DNA of 7,360 nt, taken from contig CALDGV010000584.1 of the NCBI GenBank assembly GCA_937941745.1, forward strand, positions 1-7,360, read 5' to 3'. Within the stretch, counting starts at the first letter, position 1. Every line of letters begins with the position of its first letter. Below are positions 1 through 6,395 of this stretch, in pieces. The position numbers were made by a program, and so were the translations under genes. This DNA is from an uncultured Prosthecobacter sp. GTDB taxonomy: Bacteria; Verrucomicrobiota; Verrucomicrobiia; Verrucomicrobiales; Verrucomicrobiaceae. Under the pieces are notes generated by a model. That model made no database searches, was not told the origin of the DNA, and saw only the letters and a program-made list of their open reading frames with translations.

Positions 1-1651
1 TGAAGGAGTCATCGCTGGTGAGATACCACGAGCGCCAGTCATTGGCCCAGTGCTTGGAATGCGTGGAGAAGAAGAGGGTGCTGCGCTGGCCGAGGATCAT
101 CAGCTCGGTGGGACCCTGGCCGATGGTCTTGCCCTCACGGGGGAAGCCGACGTCAAAGGGCTGCAGCGGGGTCCAGGTTTTGCCCATGTCGGTGCTGCGG
201 GTGATGCCGGTGTAGTTCAGGGGTGAAGGCTCGGTATCGCCTCCGGCGAGCATGAAGAGGATCCAGGAGCCATCGGGCAGCTCACGGAGGGTGGTGTCAC
301 AGACCATTTTGTTGGGCGTGAAGCCATCGTAGGGGATGCTTTTGTAGTCCTGTTTCGCATCTTCGAGGGCCTGGGCGGTCCATTTGGGATCGGGAGTGAT
401 GGCCTTGGGCAGCCTGGGGGCATGGGCCTTGTTCACCACGGTCTTCTTGGGCACCCAGACCGCAGCCGCATTGGTGGCCACGGGCTTGGCATGATCGAGC
501 TTTGAGGGCGGCGGGAGGGGGCGCGGGGCGAAGTCGGCCTCGGTGAACTTCACGTGCAGGATCTCGGCGTCGGTGTGGCGGTTCCAGTCATAGAGGATGT
601 GGATGTCGCCGTTCGGGGCCTGGAAGCCATCGGGATAGGAGACCTCGGAGCGGTCATCAATGAGCAGCCCCTTGCCCCAGGTGCGACCATCATCGTCGGA
701 GAGGAAGGCCTTGAGGTTGGATCGGCGCGGCAGGCGGACGTTGATGGGGCCGTTCTTCACAAGCAGCAGTTTGCCACTGGCGAGGCGGCGGATGAAGAAG
801 CGGGCGCTGACGTTCTGGATGCTGCTGGGCTTTGGCTCCGTCCAGGTGGCACCACGGTCGGTGGAGGTGCTTTCGCTGATGCCATCCTTGGTGCGGGCGA
901 GCATCCACAGGCTGCCATCCTTGCGCTCCACGATCATGTGTTCGTCGAAATCGGTGCGGGGAAAGGCGACTCCACCGCGGCGGGTCCAGGTTTTGCCCTG
1001 ATCGGTGGAGGCCAGGACATTGGCCATGCGGATGACGTCGAGGTCCTTGTGCGCCTCCTTGTCCACACCGGGGCCGCCCATGCGGTCACGCGTCCAGAGG
1101 GAGACGGGGAGGAGCCAGTCGCCATTGCTGAGGACGGTGGGCTTGTTGAGCGTGCAGCCATCGGCCAGGCGCACGGGCGCGGTCCACTGAGGCTCGGCGG
1201 CATCGGGATCATCGCAGCGGATGAACCAGTCGCCCGCACGGCCATCGTAGTAGCCAAGGCTCTGATCGAAGAAGCACCAGAGGCGGCCGAGGGGATCGGT
1301 CCACAGGTTGCCGACAAGGGCGCGGCGCTCATACTTCACGCCATTGAGCTCGCCATCCTGAGGATCAATGACGACACGCGGCCTGGACCAGGTTTTGCCA
1401 TCGTCATCGCTGGTGGCCAGCATGAAGAAGCCATTGGGCGAATCGCCATTGCCGACCCAGGCGGCCCAGAGACGGCCTTTGGGCGTGCGGTCGAGGCCGA
1501 TGATCATGTTTCCCGGGCGCACCTGATCGGCATATTCGGGGCCGGGGCGGGTGTTGATGAGCGGAGGCTCCAGGGAGAGGTCGGCAAGGGTCCTGCCCTG
1601 AGCCAGGGTGAGGCTGGAGGCGAGGAGGGCGGTGGCGAAGAGGTGTCTCAT
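1..1651 (-). CDS. Secreted sialidase-fold (BNR/Asp-box) protein, C-terminus missing
   Basis: The frame is open from an ATG at 1651 to the left edge, giving 550 codons with no stop, so the C-terminus lies outside the window. The first residues (MRHLFATALLASSLTLAQG) look like a Sec signal peptide, with cleavage probable near residue 18, so the protein is likely periplasmic or secreted. Five Asp-boxes of the form S-x-D-x-G-x-T-W are visible: SDDDGKTW at residue 81, STDQGKTW at 215, STDRGATW at 263, SDDDGRTW at 318 and STDMGKTW at 486. A sixth may begin at the edge (TSDDSF). Asp-boxes stabilise six-bladed beta-propellers of the sialidase superfamily. A proline- and lysine-rich stretch around residues 385-425 separates the first four boxes from the rest. 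I could not find a clear FRIP motif or assign the arginine triad, so true sialidase activity is unproven; another glycan hydrolase or binding role is possible. No Shine-Dalgarno precedes the ATG. It follows amt after a 180-base gap holding a probable terminator. Confidence 0.85.
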   Translation of the reverse strand, partial: MRHLFATALLASSLTLAQGRTLADLSLEPPLINTRPGPEYADQVRPGNMIIGLDRTPKGRLWAAWVGNGDSPNGFFMLATSDDDGKTWSRPRVVIDPQDGELNGVKYERRALVGNLWTDPLGRLWCFFDQSLGYYDGRAGDWFIRCDDPDAAEPQWTAPVRLADGCTLNKPTVLSNGDWLLPVSLWTRDRMGGPGVDKEAHKDLDVIRMANVLASTDQGKTWTRRGGVAFPRTDFDEHMIVERKDGSLWMLARTKDGISESTSTDRGATWTEPKPSSIQNVSARFFIRRLASGKLLLVKNGPINVRLPRRSNLKAFLSDDDGRTWGKGLLIDDRSEVSYPDGFQAPNGDIHILYDWNRHTDAEILHVKFTEADFAPRPLPPPSKLDHAKPVATNAAAVWVPKKTVVNKAHAPRLPKAITPDPKWTAQALEDAKQDYKSIPYDGFTPNKMVCDTTLRELPDGSWILFMLAGGDTEPSPLNYTGITRSTDMGKTWTPLQPFDVGFPREGKTIGQGPTELMILGQRSTLFFSTHSKHWANDWRSWYLTSDDSF

Positions 1652-1772
1652 GAGCAGGGAGCAGGGAACGTGCGTAAAGCGGGCACTTCCAAGACGGTGT
1701 GCAGGGAATGCGGTGTTATGAAATCACCGGGCGCAGACGTCCAGCCTTTCAGCATCCCGCCGCTCCACCCCC

Positions 1773-1807
1773 AAAAGCAGCAGGATCTCCCGGAGAGGAT
1801 CCTGCTG
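1773..1807 (-). terminator. Probable intrinsic terminator after amt
   Basis: A perfect 10-bp inverted repeat, CAGCAGGATC at 1778-1787 and GATCCTGCTG at 1798-1807, has a 10-base spacer. Read on the minus strand it is followed one base later by TTTT (1776-1773) and then a G run. It begins 24 bases after the amt stop codon, where a terminator is expected. The T tract is short, so termination may be partial. The rest of the 1652-1831 gap shows no convincing promoter for the downstream Asp-box gene; only a weak CATAAC -10-like hexamer is present. Confidence 0.5.
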
Positions 1808-1831
1808 GTCGAAACGGGAGATGCGGAGAGG

Positions 1832-3163
1832 TCAGGAGTTGTAGCCCGATTCGCCATGTTCGGCGAGGTCGAGGCCCTGGTTTTCCTGCTCGGAGTCCAC
1901 CCGGAGGCCGATGGTGGCCGCGATGATCTTCAGCAGGACCACGCTGACCACGCCGGAAAGCACAATGGTGTACACGGAGGCCAGCAACTGGGTGAGGAAC
2001 TGCCCGCCCATGGTGACGCCTTCGGCATAACCAAGCCCGCCAAAGGTGGGCGAGGCGAAGACGGCGACGAGGAGGGTGCCGACAAAACCGCCGACCCCAT
2101 GGACACCGAACACGTCGAGCGAGTCATCATAGCGGAACTTGTGCTTCACCTTCGAGCAGAAGAACCAGCACACGAGGGCGCTGATGCTGCCGATGCAGAG
2201 TGCGCCAACCGGCCCCACCTTGCCCGAAGCCGGAGTGATGGCCGCCAGACCGGCAATGGAGCCGGTGGCAATGCCCAGGGCGCTGGGCTTGCCGACCTTG
2301 ATCTTTTCAATCACGCACCAGACGACGCAGGCCGCCGCCGCGGAGATATGCGTGACGACGACCGTCATGGCGGCGCTGCCGTTTGCCGCGACCTGGCTGC
2401 CGCCATTGAAACCGAACCAGCCGACCCACAGCATCCCGGCACCTGCGACGGTGAAGGGCAGGTTGTGCGGCATCATCGGCGTGTGGGGGAAGCCCTTGCG
2501 CGGCCCCACCATGATGCAGGCAACGAGCGCCGCCACGCCTGCGGTGATGTGCACCACGATGCCGCCCGCGAGATCGATGACGTTCTTCAGGCCGAAGAAC
2601 TCCATCTTGTGCCAGACGCCCCAGCAGGTGGGCACATAGACCAGCAGGCTCCAGAAGATGCTGAAGACCATGATGGCGCTGAACTTCATGCGCTCTGCAA
2701 AGGCGCCGATGAAAAGGCCCGGTGTGATGAGGAAGAACATCATCTGGTAGGCAAACCAGAGGTGCTCAGGGATGTTCGGGTAGGCCGCATAGCTGCTCGA
2801 GGGCGTGACGCCCTTGAGGAAGGCCTTGTCCAGGGTGCCGAAGAACCCGCTGTCGCCCGTGAAGCTGAGGGAGTAGCCGCAGATGAGCCAGACGAGGCTC
2901 AAGACAGCCGTGAGCGCAAAGCACTGCATGAGGATGGAGAGCACGTTCTTTGCACGAACGAGCCCGGCATAGAACAGGGCGAGCCCGGGAATCATCATGA
3001 ACAGCACGAGGGCCGTGGAGGTGAGGAGCCAGGCGGTGTCTCCGCTTTGATGGGAGGAGGTTTCAGCAGCGTGCAACGACGTGGAGGCACAGCAAAGCGC
3101 GGCGCACGCTGAGACAAGCAGCGTGTGGCCACGTCCGCGACGCAAAGGCGCAGGGTGGGGCAT
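1832..3163 (-). CDS. amt: Ammonium transporter (Amt/MEP/Rh family)
   Basis: A 443-residue inner-membrane ammonium channel/transporter. A signal peptide (residues 1-32, ending SLHA before AETSS) precedes the usual Amt membrane core. Signature residues align at the spacing of E. coli AmtB: D197 (AmtB D160), pore twin histidines H205 and H355 (H168, H318), and phenylalanine gate F144 and F252 (F107, F215). Other family blocks include GWFGFNGGS and DVFGVHGVGG. The tail (GLRVDSEQENQGLDLAEHG, ending GYNS) resembles the PII-binding C-terminus of AmtB, so regulation by a GlnK-type PII protein is likely, although no PII gene is in the window. The frame is open upstream to 3541, but I chose the ATG at 3163. 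It gives a clean signal peptide, and the upstream in-frame ATGs at 3286, 3253 and 3238 lie upstream of the start site expected from the sigma-54 promoter at 3247-3261. No Shine-Dalgarno is visible. Confidence 0.95.
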   Translation of the reverse strand: MPHPAPLRRGRGHTLLVSACAALCCASTSLHAAETSSHQSGDTAWLLTSTALVLFMMIPGLALFYAGLVRAKNVLSILMQCFALTAVLSLVWLICGYSLSFTGDSGFFGTLDKAFLKGVTPSSSYAAYPNIPEHLWFAYQMMFFLITPGLFIGAFAERMKFSAIMVFSIFWSLLVYVPTCWGVWHKMEFFGLKNVIDLAGGIVVHITAGVAALVACIMVGPRKGFPHTPMMPHNLPFTVAGAGMLWVGWFGFNGGSQVAANGSAAMTVVVTHISAAAACVVWCVIEKIKVGKPSALGIATGSIAGLAAITPASGKVGPVGALCIGSISALVCWFFCSKVKHKFRYDDSLDVFGVHGVGGFVGTLLVAVFASPTFGGLGYAEGVTMGGQFLTQLLASVYTIVLSGVVSVVLLKIIAATIGLRVDSEQENQGLDLAEHGESGYNS

Positions 3164-3195
3164 GGTTGGTTGGGAGGCTGGTAGGTTGGTGGTTG

Positions 3196-3230
3196 GAGGC
3201 AAGGAGCAGGCCAAAAGCCCGCTCCGCCTC
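3196..3230 (-). other. Stem-loop at the 5' end of the amt leader
   Basis: On the minus strand, arms GAGGC-GGAGCGGGC and GCCTGCTCC-TT-GCCTC pair around a TTTTG loop. This makes a 14-bp stem with one G-U wobble and a two-base TT bulge. If amt transcription starts near 3235, this hairpin begins about five bases into the RNA and ends about 33 bases before the amt ATG. No T tract follows on either strand, so it does not look like an ordinary terminator. A role in mRNA stability, or as a protein-binding or attenuation element, is inference. Confidence 0.45.
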
Positions 3231-3246
3231 GAACCCATTTCGAAAA

Positions 3247-3261
3247 GCAGCATCCGTGCCA
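3247..3261 (-). promoter_or_regulatory. Sigma-54 (RpoN) promoter for amt
   Basis: The minus strand reads TTGGCACG-GATG-CTGCT. This compares with the sigma-54 consensus YTGGCACG-N4-TTGCW: every fixed position matches except one (CTGC in place of TTGC). The invariant GG (3260-3259) and GC (3248-3247) are separated by exactly 10 bases. The predicted start is near 3235, giving a leader of about 72 bases to the amt ATG at 3163. Sigma-54 with NtrC commonly controls ammonium transporter genes in other bacteria, so site and gene agree. No NtrC enhancer was identified with confidence. Confidence 0.68.
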
Positions 3262-3264
3262 AGA

Positions 3265-3288
3265 TGACGGGGCCATTTCGCCCCATCA
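3265..3288 (-). other. GC-rich inverted repeat between the aldolase operon and the amt promoter
   Basis: On the minus strand, arms TGATGGGGC and GCCCCGTCA pair over 9 bp with one T-G wobble around a six-base loop (GAAATG). It lies 59 bases after the aldolase stop codon and four bases upstream of the sigma-54 -24 element. It may end transcription of the upstream operon, although no T tract follows, or it may be an operator. A GGAAGG that resembles a ribosome site just upstream of the ATG at 3286 is probably chance, because that ATG lies inside this repeat. Confidence 0.35.
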
Positions 3289-3347
3289 GCCTTCCTTGGT
3301 CTGCCAGTTCATCGGCGGAGAGAACCAGCGCCCTGGCGCAGGTCTGG

Positions 3348-4064
3348 CTAACACCAGCTCCGCGCCATCTCCAGATTCCGTTTGAAGCCTTCGCGGACGA
3401 GGGAGAGGTCGGAATCCATCGCCAGCCAGGTGAGGCCGAGGGCCTTGAGCTTTTCCTTGTCGTCCGCATGGCGGACGAGGATGCCGCAGCCCTTGCCGTG
3501 GCTCCTGGCGGCCTGCACGACGGCATCCAGGCACTCGTCATAGCTGCGCGGCGAGTTCCGAGCCTTCAAATCGTAGCTCAGATCCGCCGGCCCGATGAAG
3601 AGGGCATCAATCCCCGGCACGGCGGCGATGGCCTGCGCATTGGCGACACCCTCCGCCGTCTCGATCTGGGCCAGGATGAGGGGCTTGGGCATCTCACCAG
3701 CAGGCAGGCGCAGACCATACCCGTAGGCCCGCACGGTGCGGGAGACGCCGCGCTGCCCCTGCGGTGGATAATAGGCTGAACGGACGCAGTGCTCGGCCTG
3801 GGCCACGGTGTCCACATGCGGCACCATGATGCCATGCGCGCCCCAGTCGAGCACGCGGCCGATGAGGTCAGGATGCGGTGCACTGACGCGGACGATGGCC
3901 AGGGTGGAGCTGCCGCGCAGAGCGCGCAGTTGGTTGGGCAGGGCGGCTTCGGATTCACAGCCGTGCTCAAGGTCAATGAGCACCCAGTCAAACCCGGCTT
4001 CCGCGGCAAGCTCGGTGACAGCAGGTGAGCCAATGGAGAGGAACGTGCCGATGTGTGTTTTCAT
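3348..4064 (-). CDS. HpcH/HpaI-family class II 2-oxoacid aldolase
   Basis: A 238-residue protein, slightly shorter than typical HpaI or GarL. Members are metal-dependent (beta/alpha)8 aldolases that reversibly cleave 4-hydroxy-2-oxoacids to pyruvate and an aldehyde. Residues corresponding to the HpaI active site are all present: general-base H34 in DLEHG (HpaI H45), R59 in IVRV (R70), D73 (D84), and metal ligands E135 in QIETAEG (E149) and D161 in IGPADLS (D175). The offset is constant at 11 before the middle of the protein and 14 after it. The YYPPQGQRG block is also typical. This supports an active enzyme of the 4-hydroxy-2-oxoheptanedioate or 2-dehydro-3-deoxyglucarate aldolase type, but the natural substrate cannot be assigned. 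Its ATG overlaps the stop of the upstream kinase gene (ATGA, 4061-4064), which implies translational coupling and places it last in the three-gene operon. Confidence 0.92.
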   Translation of the reverse strand: MKTHIGTFLSIGSPAVTELAAEAGFDWVLIDLEHGCESEAALPNQLRALRGSSTLAIVRVSAPHPDLIGRVLDWGAHGIMVPHVDTVAQAEHCVRSAYYPPQGQRGVSRTVRAYGYGLRLPAGEMPKPLILAQIETAEGVANAQAIAAVPGIDALFIGPADLSYDLKARNSPRSYDECLDAVVQAARSHGKGCGILVRHADDKEKLKALGLTWLAMDSDLSLVREGFKRNLEMARSWC

Positions 4065-5140
4065 GAGGAAAGGAGCTGAAGACCCGCGCCCTCGCGAAGG
4101 CCGCGCAGGGCCAGGGCAAGACGGGCTAGGGTGAAGGCGCGCAGGCTGCCACCGGAGGCACCGCTGCCAATGAGGAAGAAGCCGTCGTCGCGCTCAAAAT
4201 AACCTGCCCCGACCCGGATGACGGATTTGACGATCATGTTCCGCAGCAGGTGCAGCCAAAAGCGGCGGAGATGCTCAGGAGGCAGCGGGCGGAGGCTCTG
4301 ATAACCCTCGAAGGCACGGCGGAGGAAGGCCTCATCATGGAAGCAGGCCAGAAGCGAGAGGTCATCCATGGCATCGCCGCTGATGGCATCATCGAAGTCG
4401 ATGAAGGCCGCGATGCGGTCGTCACTGCCCAGGATGTTCCAGAGCGCGAGGTCCTTGTGCACAAGGCAGCCAGGGGAGAGGTCAAGCAGCGAACGATGTG
4501 CTTCGATCTCTGTCAGGATTTCATCCGCATCCTGGAGGAAGCCGCGAGACTTCAGGAAGTGCAGGTGCTGCTCCAGCCTGAGGTGAAAGGAGCCGGCATA
4601 GGTGGCATGGGGGCCGCGCAGTTCATGCGGCGCGGCACCAAGCTCCAGGATGCCGAAGCCCGTAAAGCTGAGAGACTGCCAGCGAGCCACAGCCTGGCCG
4701 ATGCCAAAGGCGATGTGAGGCACCTGCAGCGTGCCACGCTTGAAGGCTTGATTCAGGTCATGCGCAGGGATGAGTTCCAGAGCCTGCCAGGCGAAGGGCA
4801 CACGGCTTCGGGAGGCATCGCAGCCGAAGACGCGGGGAGTGACCACGCCGGTGCCGCGCACCCGGTCGAGCACCGTGGACTCAACGGCGAGGTGGCCATC
4901 CTTCTCCGGGCCGTTTTCGACCCGGATGAAGTAGCTGCGGCCCCCCATCAGGGCCTGCCAGGTGAGGTGGTTCCCCTGCCCTGAGGCAGGCTTGAGTTCG
5001 ACGCTGGAGGTGGCGAAGGTGCGGGCGAGCTCCTGCCGGAGCAGAGCCGCAATCTCGGCATCCTCGCCCTGCCTGAGACTGGTGCCATGGAAGGCAGCGG
5101 GGCGGTCGCACTTCCAATAGTAGATGTCACGACGGCTCAT
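4061..5140 (-). CDS. APH-fold small-molecule phosphotransferase, substrate unknown
   Basis: A 359-residue kinase of the aminoglycoside phosphotransferase superfamily (PF01636 type). The catalytic loop is VHKDLALWN, with H228, catalytic D230 and N235 (HxDxxxxN). The metal-binding motif follows as IDFDDA with D248. In the N-lobe, GQGNHLTW resembles a nucleotide loop, and the usual beta-3 lysine position reads FIRVE (R73), followed by a candidate helix-C glutamate, E87. The frame extends to an ATG at 5164. I prefer the ATG at 5140, which makes a 4-base ATGA overlap with the upstream symporter, exactly as at this gene's own junction with the aldolase (4061-4064). The longer start would add eight residues. 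APH-fold enzymes phosphorylate hydroxyls on many metabolites, so antibiotic resistance should not be assumed. Lying between a transporter and an aldolase, it probably phosphorylates a metabolite of their shared pathway. Confidence 0.85.
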   Translation of the reverse strand: MSRRDIYYWKCDRPAAFHGTSLRQGEDAEIAALLRQELARTFATSSVELKPASGQGNHLTWQALMGGRSYFIRVENGPEKDGHLAVESTVLDRVRGTGVVTPRVFGCDASRSRVPFAWQALELIPAHDLNQAFKRGTLQVPHIAFGIGQAVARWQSLSFTGFGILELGAAPHELRGPHATYAGSFHLRLEQHLHFLKSRGFLQDADEILTEIEAHRSLLDLSPGCLVHKDLALWNILGSDDRIAAFIDFDDAISGDAMDDLSLLACFHDEAFLRRAFEGYQSLRPLPPEHLRRFWLHLLRNMIVKSVIRVGAGYFERDDGFFLIGSGASGGSLRAFTLARLALALRGLREGAGLQLLSS

Positions 5141-6069
5141 GCGGAGGGCGGACGACGTTTCCACCAGGCGGCGATCAACCCACCGACGATGTTTTGCATG
5201 ACGCCGCTGAAGACTGCGGCCGCGGCGGCCAGGGGCATGGCTGGGAAGTGCTGGCGGGCCAGCGCAGCGGCCATGCCGCCATTCTGCATGCCCACCTCAA
5301 TGCTGACCGTGCGGGAGATGGACTCCGGATAGCGCAGGAGCTTTGGCACCAGGTAGCCAACCCCGAAGCCAATGACGTGCAGCAGGAAGGCGGCGAGGGA
5401 GAGACGCCAGAAATTCGCCGCCATGGCATCTGCGCTGGCAGCCACAATGCCGCCACTGACGAGGGTGAAGGCCAGCACGGCGATGGTGGGACCACAGGCG
5501 CCGATGCGGTCGGCGGTGCGGGGCAGCTTCCAGCGGATGAGCACGCCGAGCACCACAGGGGCCACCGTGAGCTGCAGGGCGGACTTGCACAGCCCCCAGG
5601 CATCCACGGGCACATACTGTCCGGCGAGCAGGCTGGTCCACATCGGCGTGAAAAAGAAGGCCAGCAGCGTGGAAAACATCGTGAGCACGACTGAAAGCGC
5701 CACATTCGCCCGGGCGAGGTAGCTGATCATGTTGGATGCCATGCCACCCGGACAGCTGGCCACCAGGATGATGCCCACGGCCAGGCCAGGATCGAGCCTG
5801 AGCACGGTGGCGACCGCCCAGCCGCAGAGAGGCATGAGGGTGTATTGAGAGATAAAGCCCAGCACGACGCTGCCAGGCATGGACGCAATCGCCTTGAAGT
5901 CGTTGATGCTGAGGGTAAGGCCCATCCCGAGCATGGAGGCGGCCAATGACCAGAAGACCCAGTTCGAATCAAACCACAGCATGGTGGAGGGCTTGAGAAA
6001 GGCGATCACCGCCAGGCACACGAGCCAGACGGGGTAGAGATTGTTGAACCAGTCGAGGAAACGCTTCAT
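5137..6069 (-). CDS. Bile acid:sodium symporter (BASS) family transporter
   Basis: A 310-residue, very hydrophobic inner-membrane protein with the length and fold signals of bacterial BASS proteins (8-10 membrane segments, two inverted halves). The sodium-site residues known from the Neisseria meningitidis ASBT structure all appear at a constant offset of two: Q75 (Q77), S112 and N113 in PGGMASN (S114, N115), S126 (S128), T130 (T132), E258 (E260) and Q262 (Q264) in SIEVGMQNGG. Sodium-coupled import is therefore likely. BASS proteins carry organic anions including bile acids, pyruvate and pantoate-like acids, so the family name does not fix the substrate. It is the first gene of the operon and its stop overlaps the kinase start (5137-5140). 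The ATG at 6069 has no Shine-Dalgarno; a CCTCCC tract sits just upstream. The likely promoter is in the divergent region near 6271-6301. Confidence 0.92.
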   Translation of the reverse strand: MKRFLDWFNNLYPVWLVCLAVIAFLKPSTMLWFDSNWVFWSLAASMLGMGLTLSINDFKAIASMPGSVVLGFISQYTLMPLCGWAVATVLRLDPGLAVGIILVASCPGGMASNMISYLARANVALSVVLTMFSTLLAFFFTPMWTSLLAGQYVPVDAWGLCKSALQLTVAPVVLGVLIRWKLPRTADRIGACGPTIAVLAFTLVSGGIVAASADAMAANFWRLSLAAFLLHVIGFGVGYLVPKLLRYPESISRTVSIEVGMQNGGMAAALARQHFPAMPLAAAAAVFSGVMQNIVGGLIAAWWKRRPPSA

Positions 6070-6395
6070 GAACGGGAGGATAAAGGAGTCAGTGTGGGCT
6101 GGACCGCGAGGCGAGAGCCAGAAAAATCCGGCCTGCGTCCCATTCCACCAGCCACGGCCCCAGACAAAACAGCCGACAACCTAAGAAACGGAAGCAGTGC
6201 ACCCGCCTGAAAAAGCAGTTATGTGCATCTGACCCGCATGTCCTGGCTCAGTGAACTTCAGAGCAGGGTTATTCTAACATCTGCAGCCGCTGTTTAGGCA
6301 AACTTTGCGCCCCGTTTGACCAGCCTTGATCCGTCCTGAATCCCGCTTGCACACAGGGCTTGCGCTCCTACCATCGCGCCCTTTTTTCACAGACA
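6070..6395. other. Divergent intergenic region between the BASS operon and rapA
   Basis: These 326 bases hold no supported gene. The left part (6070-6240) has short A tracts and the middle is more AT-rich than the neighbouring genes. The best promoter candidate faces the BASS operon. On the rapA side only a weak pair was seen, TTGCAC at 6347-6352 and TACCAT at 6369-6374 with 16 bases between; I do not rely on it. No long hairpin, tRNA or known riboswitch motif was recognised. Confidence 0.5.
6271..6301 (-). promoter_or_regulatory. Candidate sigma-70-type promoter for the BASS-kinase-aldolase operon
   Basis: On the minus strand, TGTTAGAAT (6279-6271) is an extended -10 element: TG, one base, then TAGAAT, which matches five of six consensus positions. 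A -35-like TTGCCT lies at 6301-6296, 19 bases upstream, slightly further than ideal. Transcription would start near 6264 and leave an untranslated leader of about 195 bases before the ATG at 6069. The match is modest and the spacing long, so this is tentative. Confidence 0.3.

Noticed and set aside
1652..1667. Tandem repeat GAGCAGG-GAGCAGG just upstream of the Asp-box gene
   Set aside because: Two copies of seven bases only; too short to support a repeat element or a specific binding site.
554..3112. An 852-codon open frame on the plus strand
   Set aside because: It runs antisense through the Asp-box gene and most of amt, both of which have clear family motifs. Its translation is low-complexity (rich in G, A, E, D and H) with no recognisable domain. 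It is a by-product of GC-rich codon use on the other strand.
3286..3541. N-terminal extension of amt starting at 3541 or 3286
   Set aside because: The extension overlaps the aldolase gene or lies upstream of the predicted sigma-54 start, it hides the signal peptide, and its residues show no Amt similarity. The GGAAGG near 3290 is probably chance.
4061..5140. Aminoglycoside resistance gene
   Set aside because: Only the superfamily motifs are shared. The beta-3 lysine position is arginine and the gene is coupled to a transporter and an aldolase, which points to metabolism.
5141..5164. Longer start for the APH-fold kinase at 5164
   Set aside because: It would overlap the symporter gene by 28 bases, whereas the ATG at 5140 gives the ATGA overlap also seen at the next junction. 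The longer start is not excluded.
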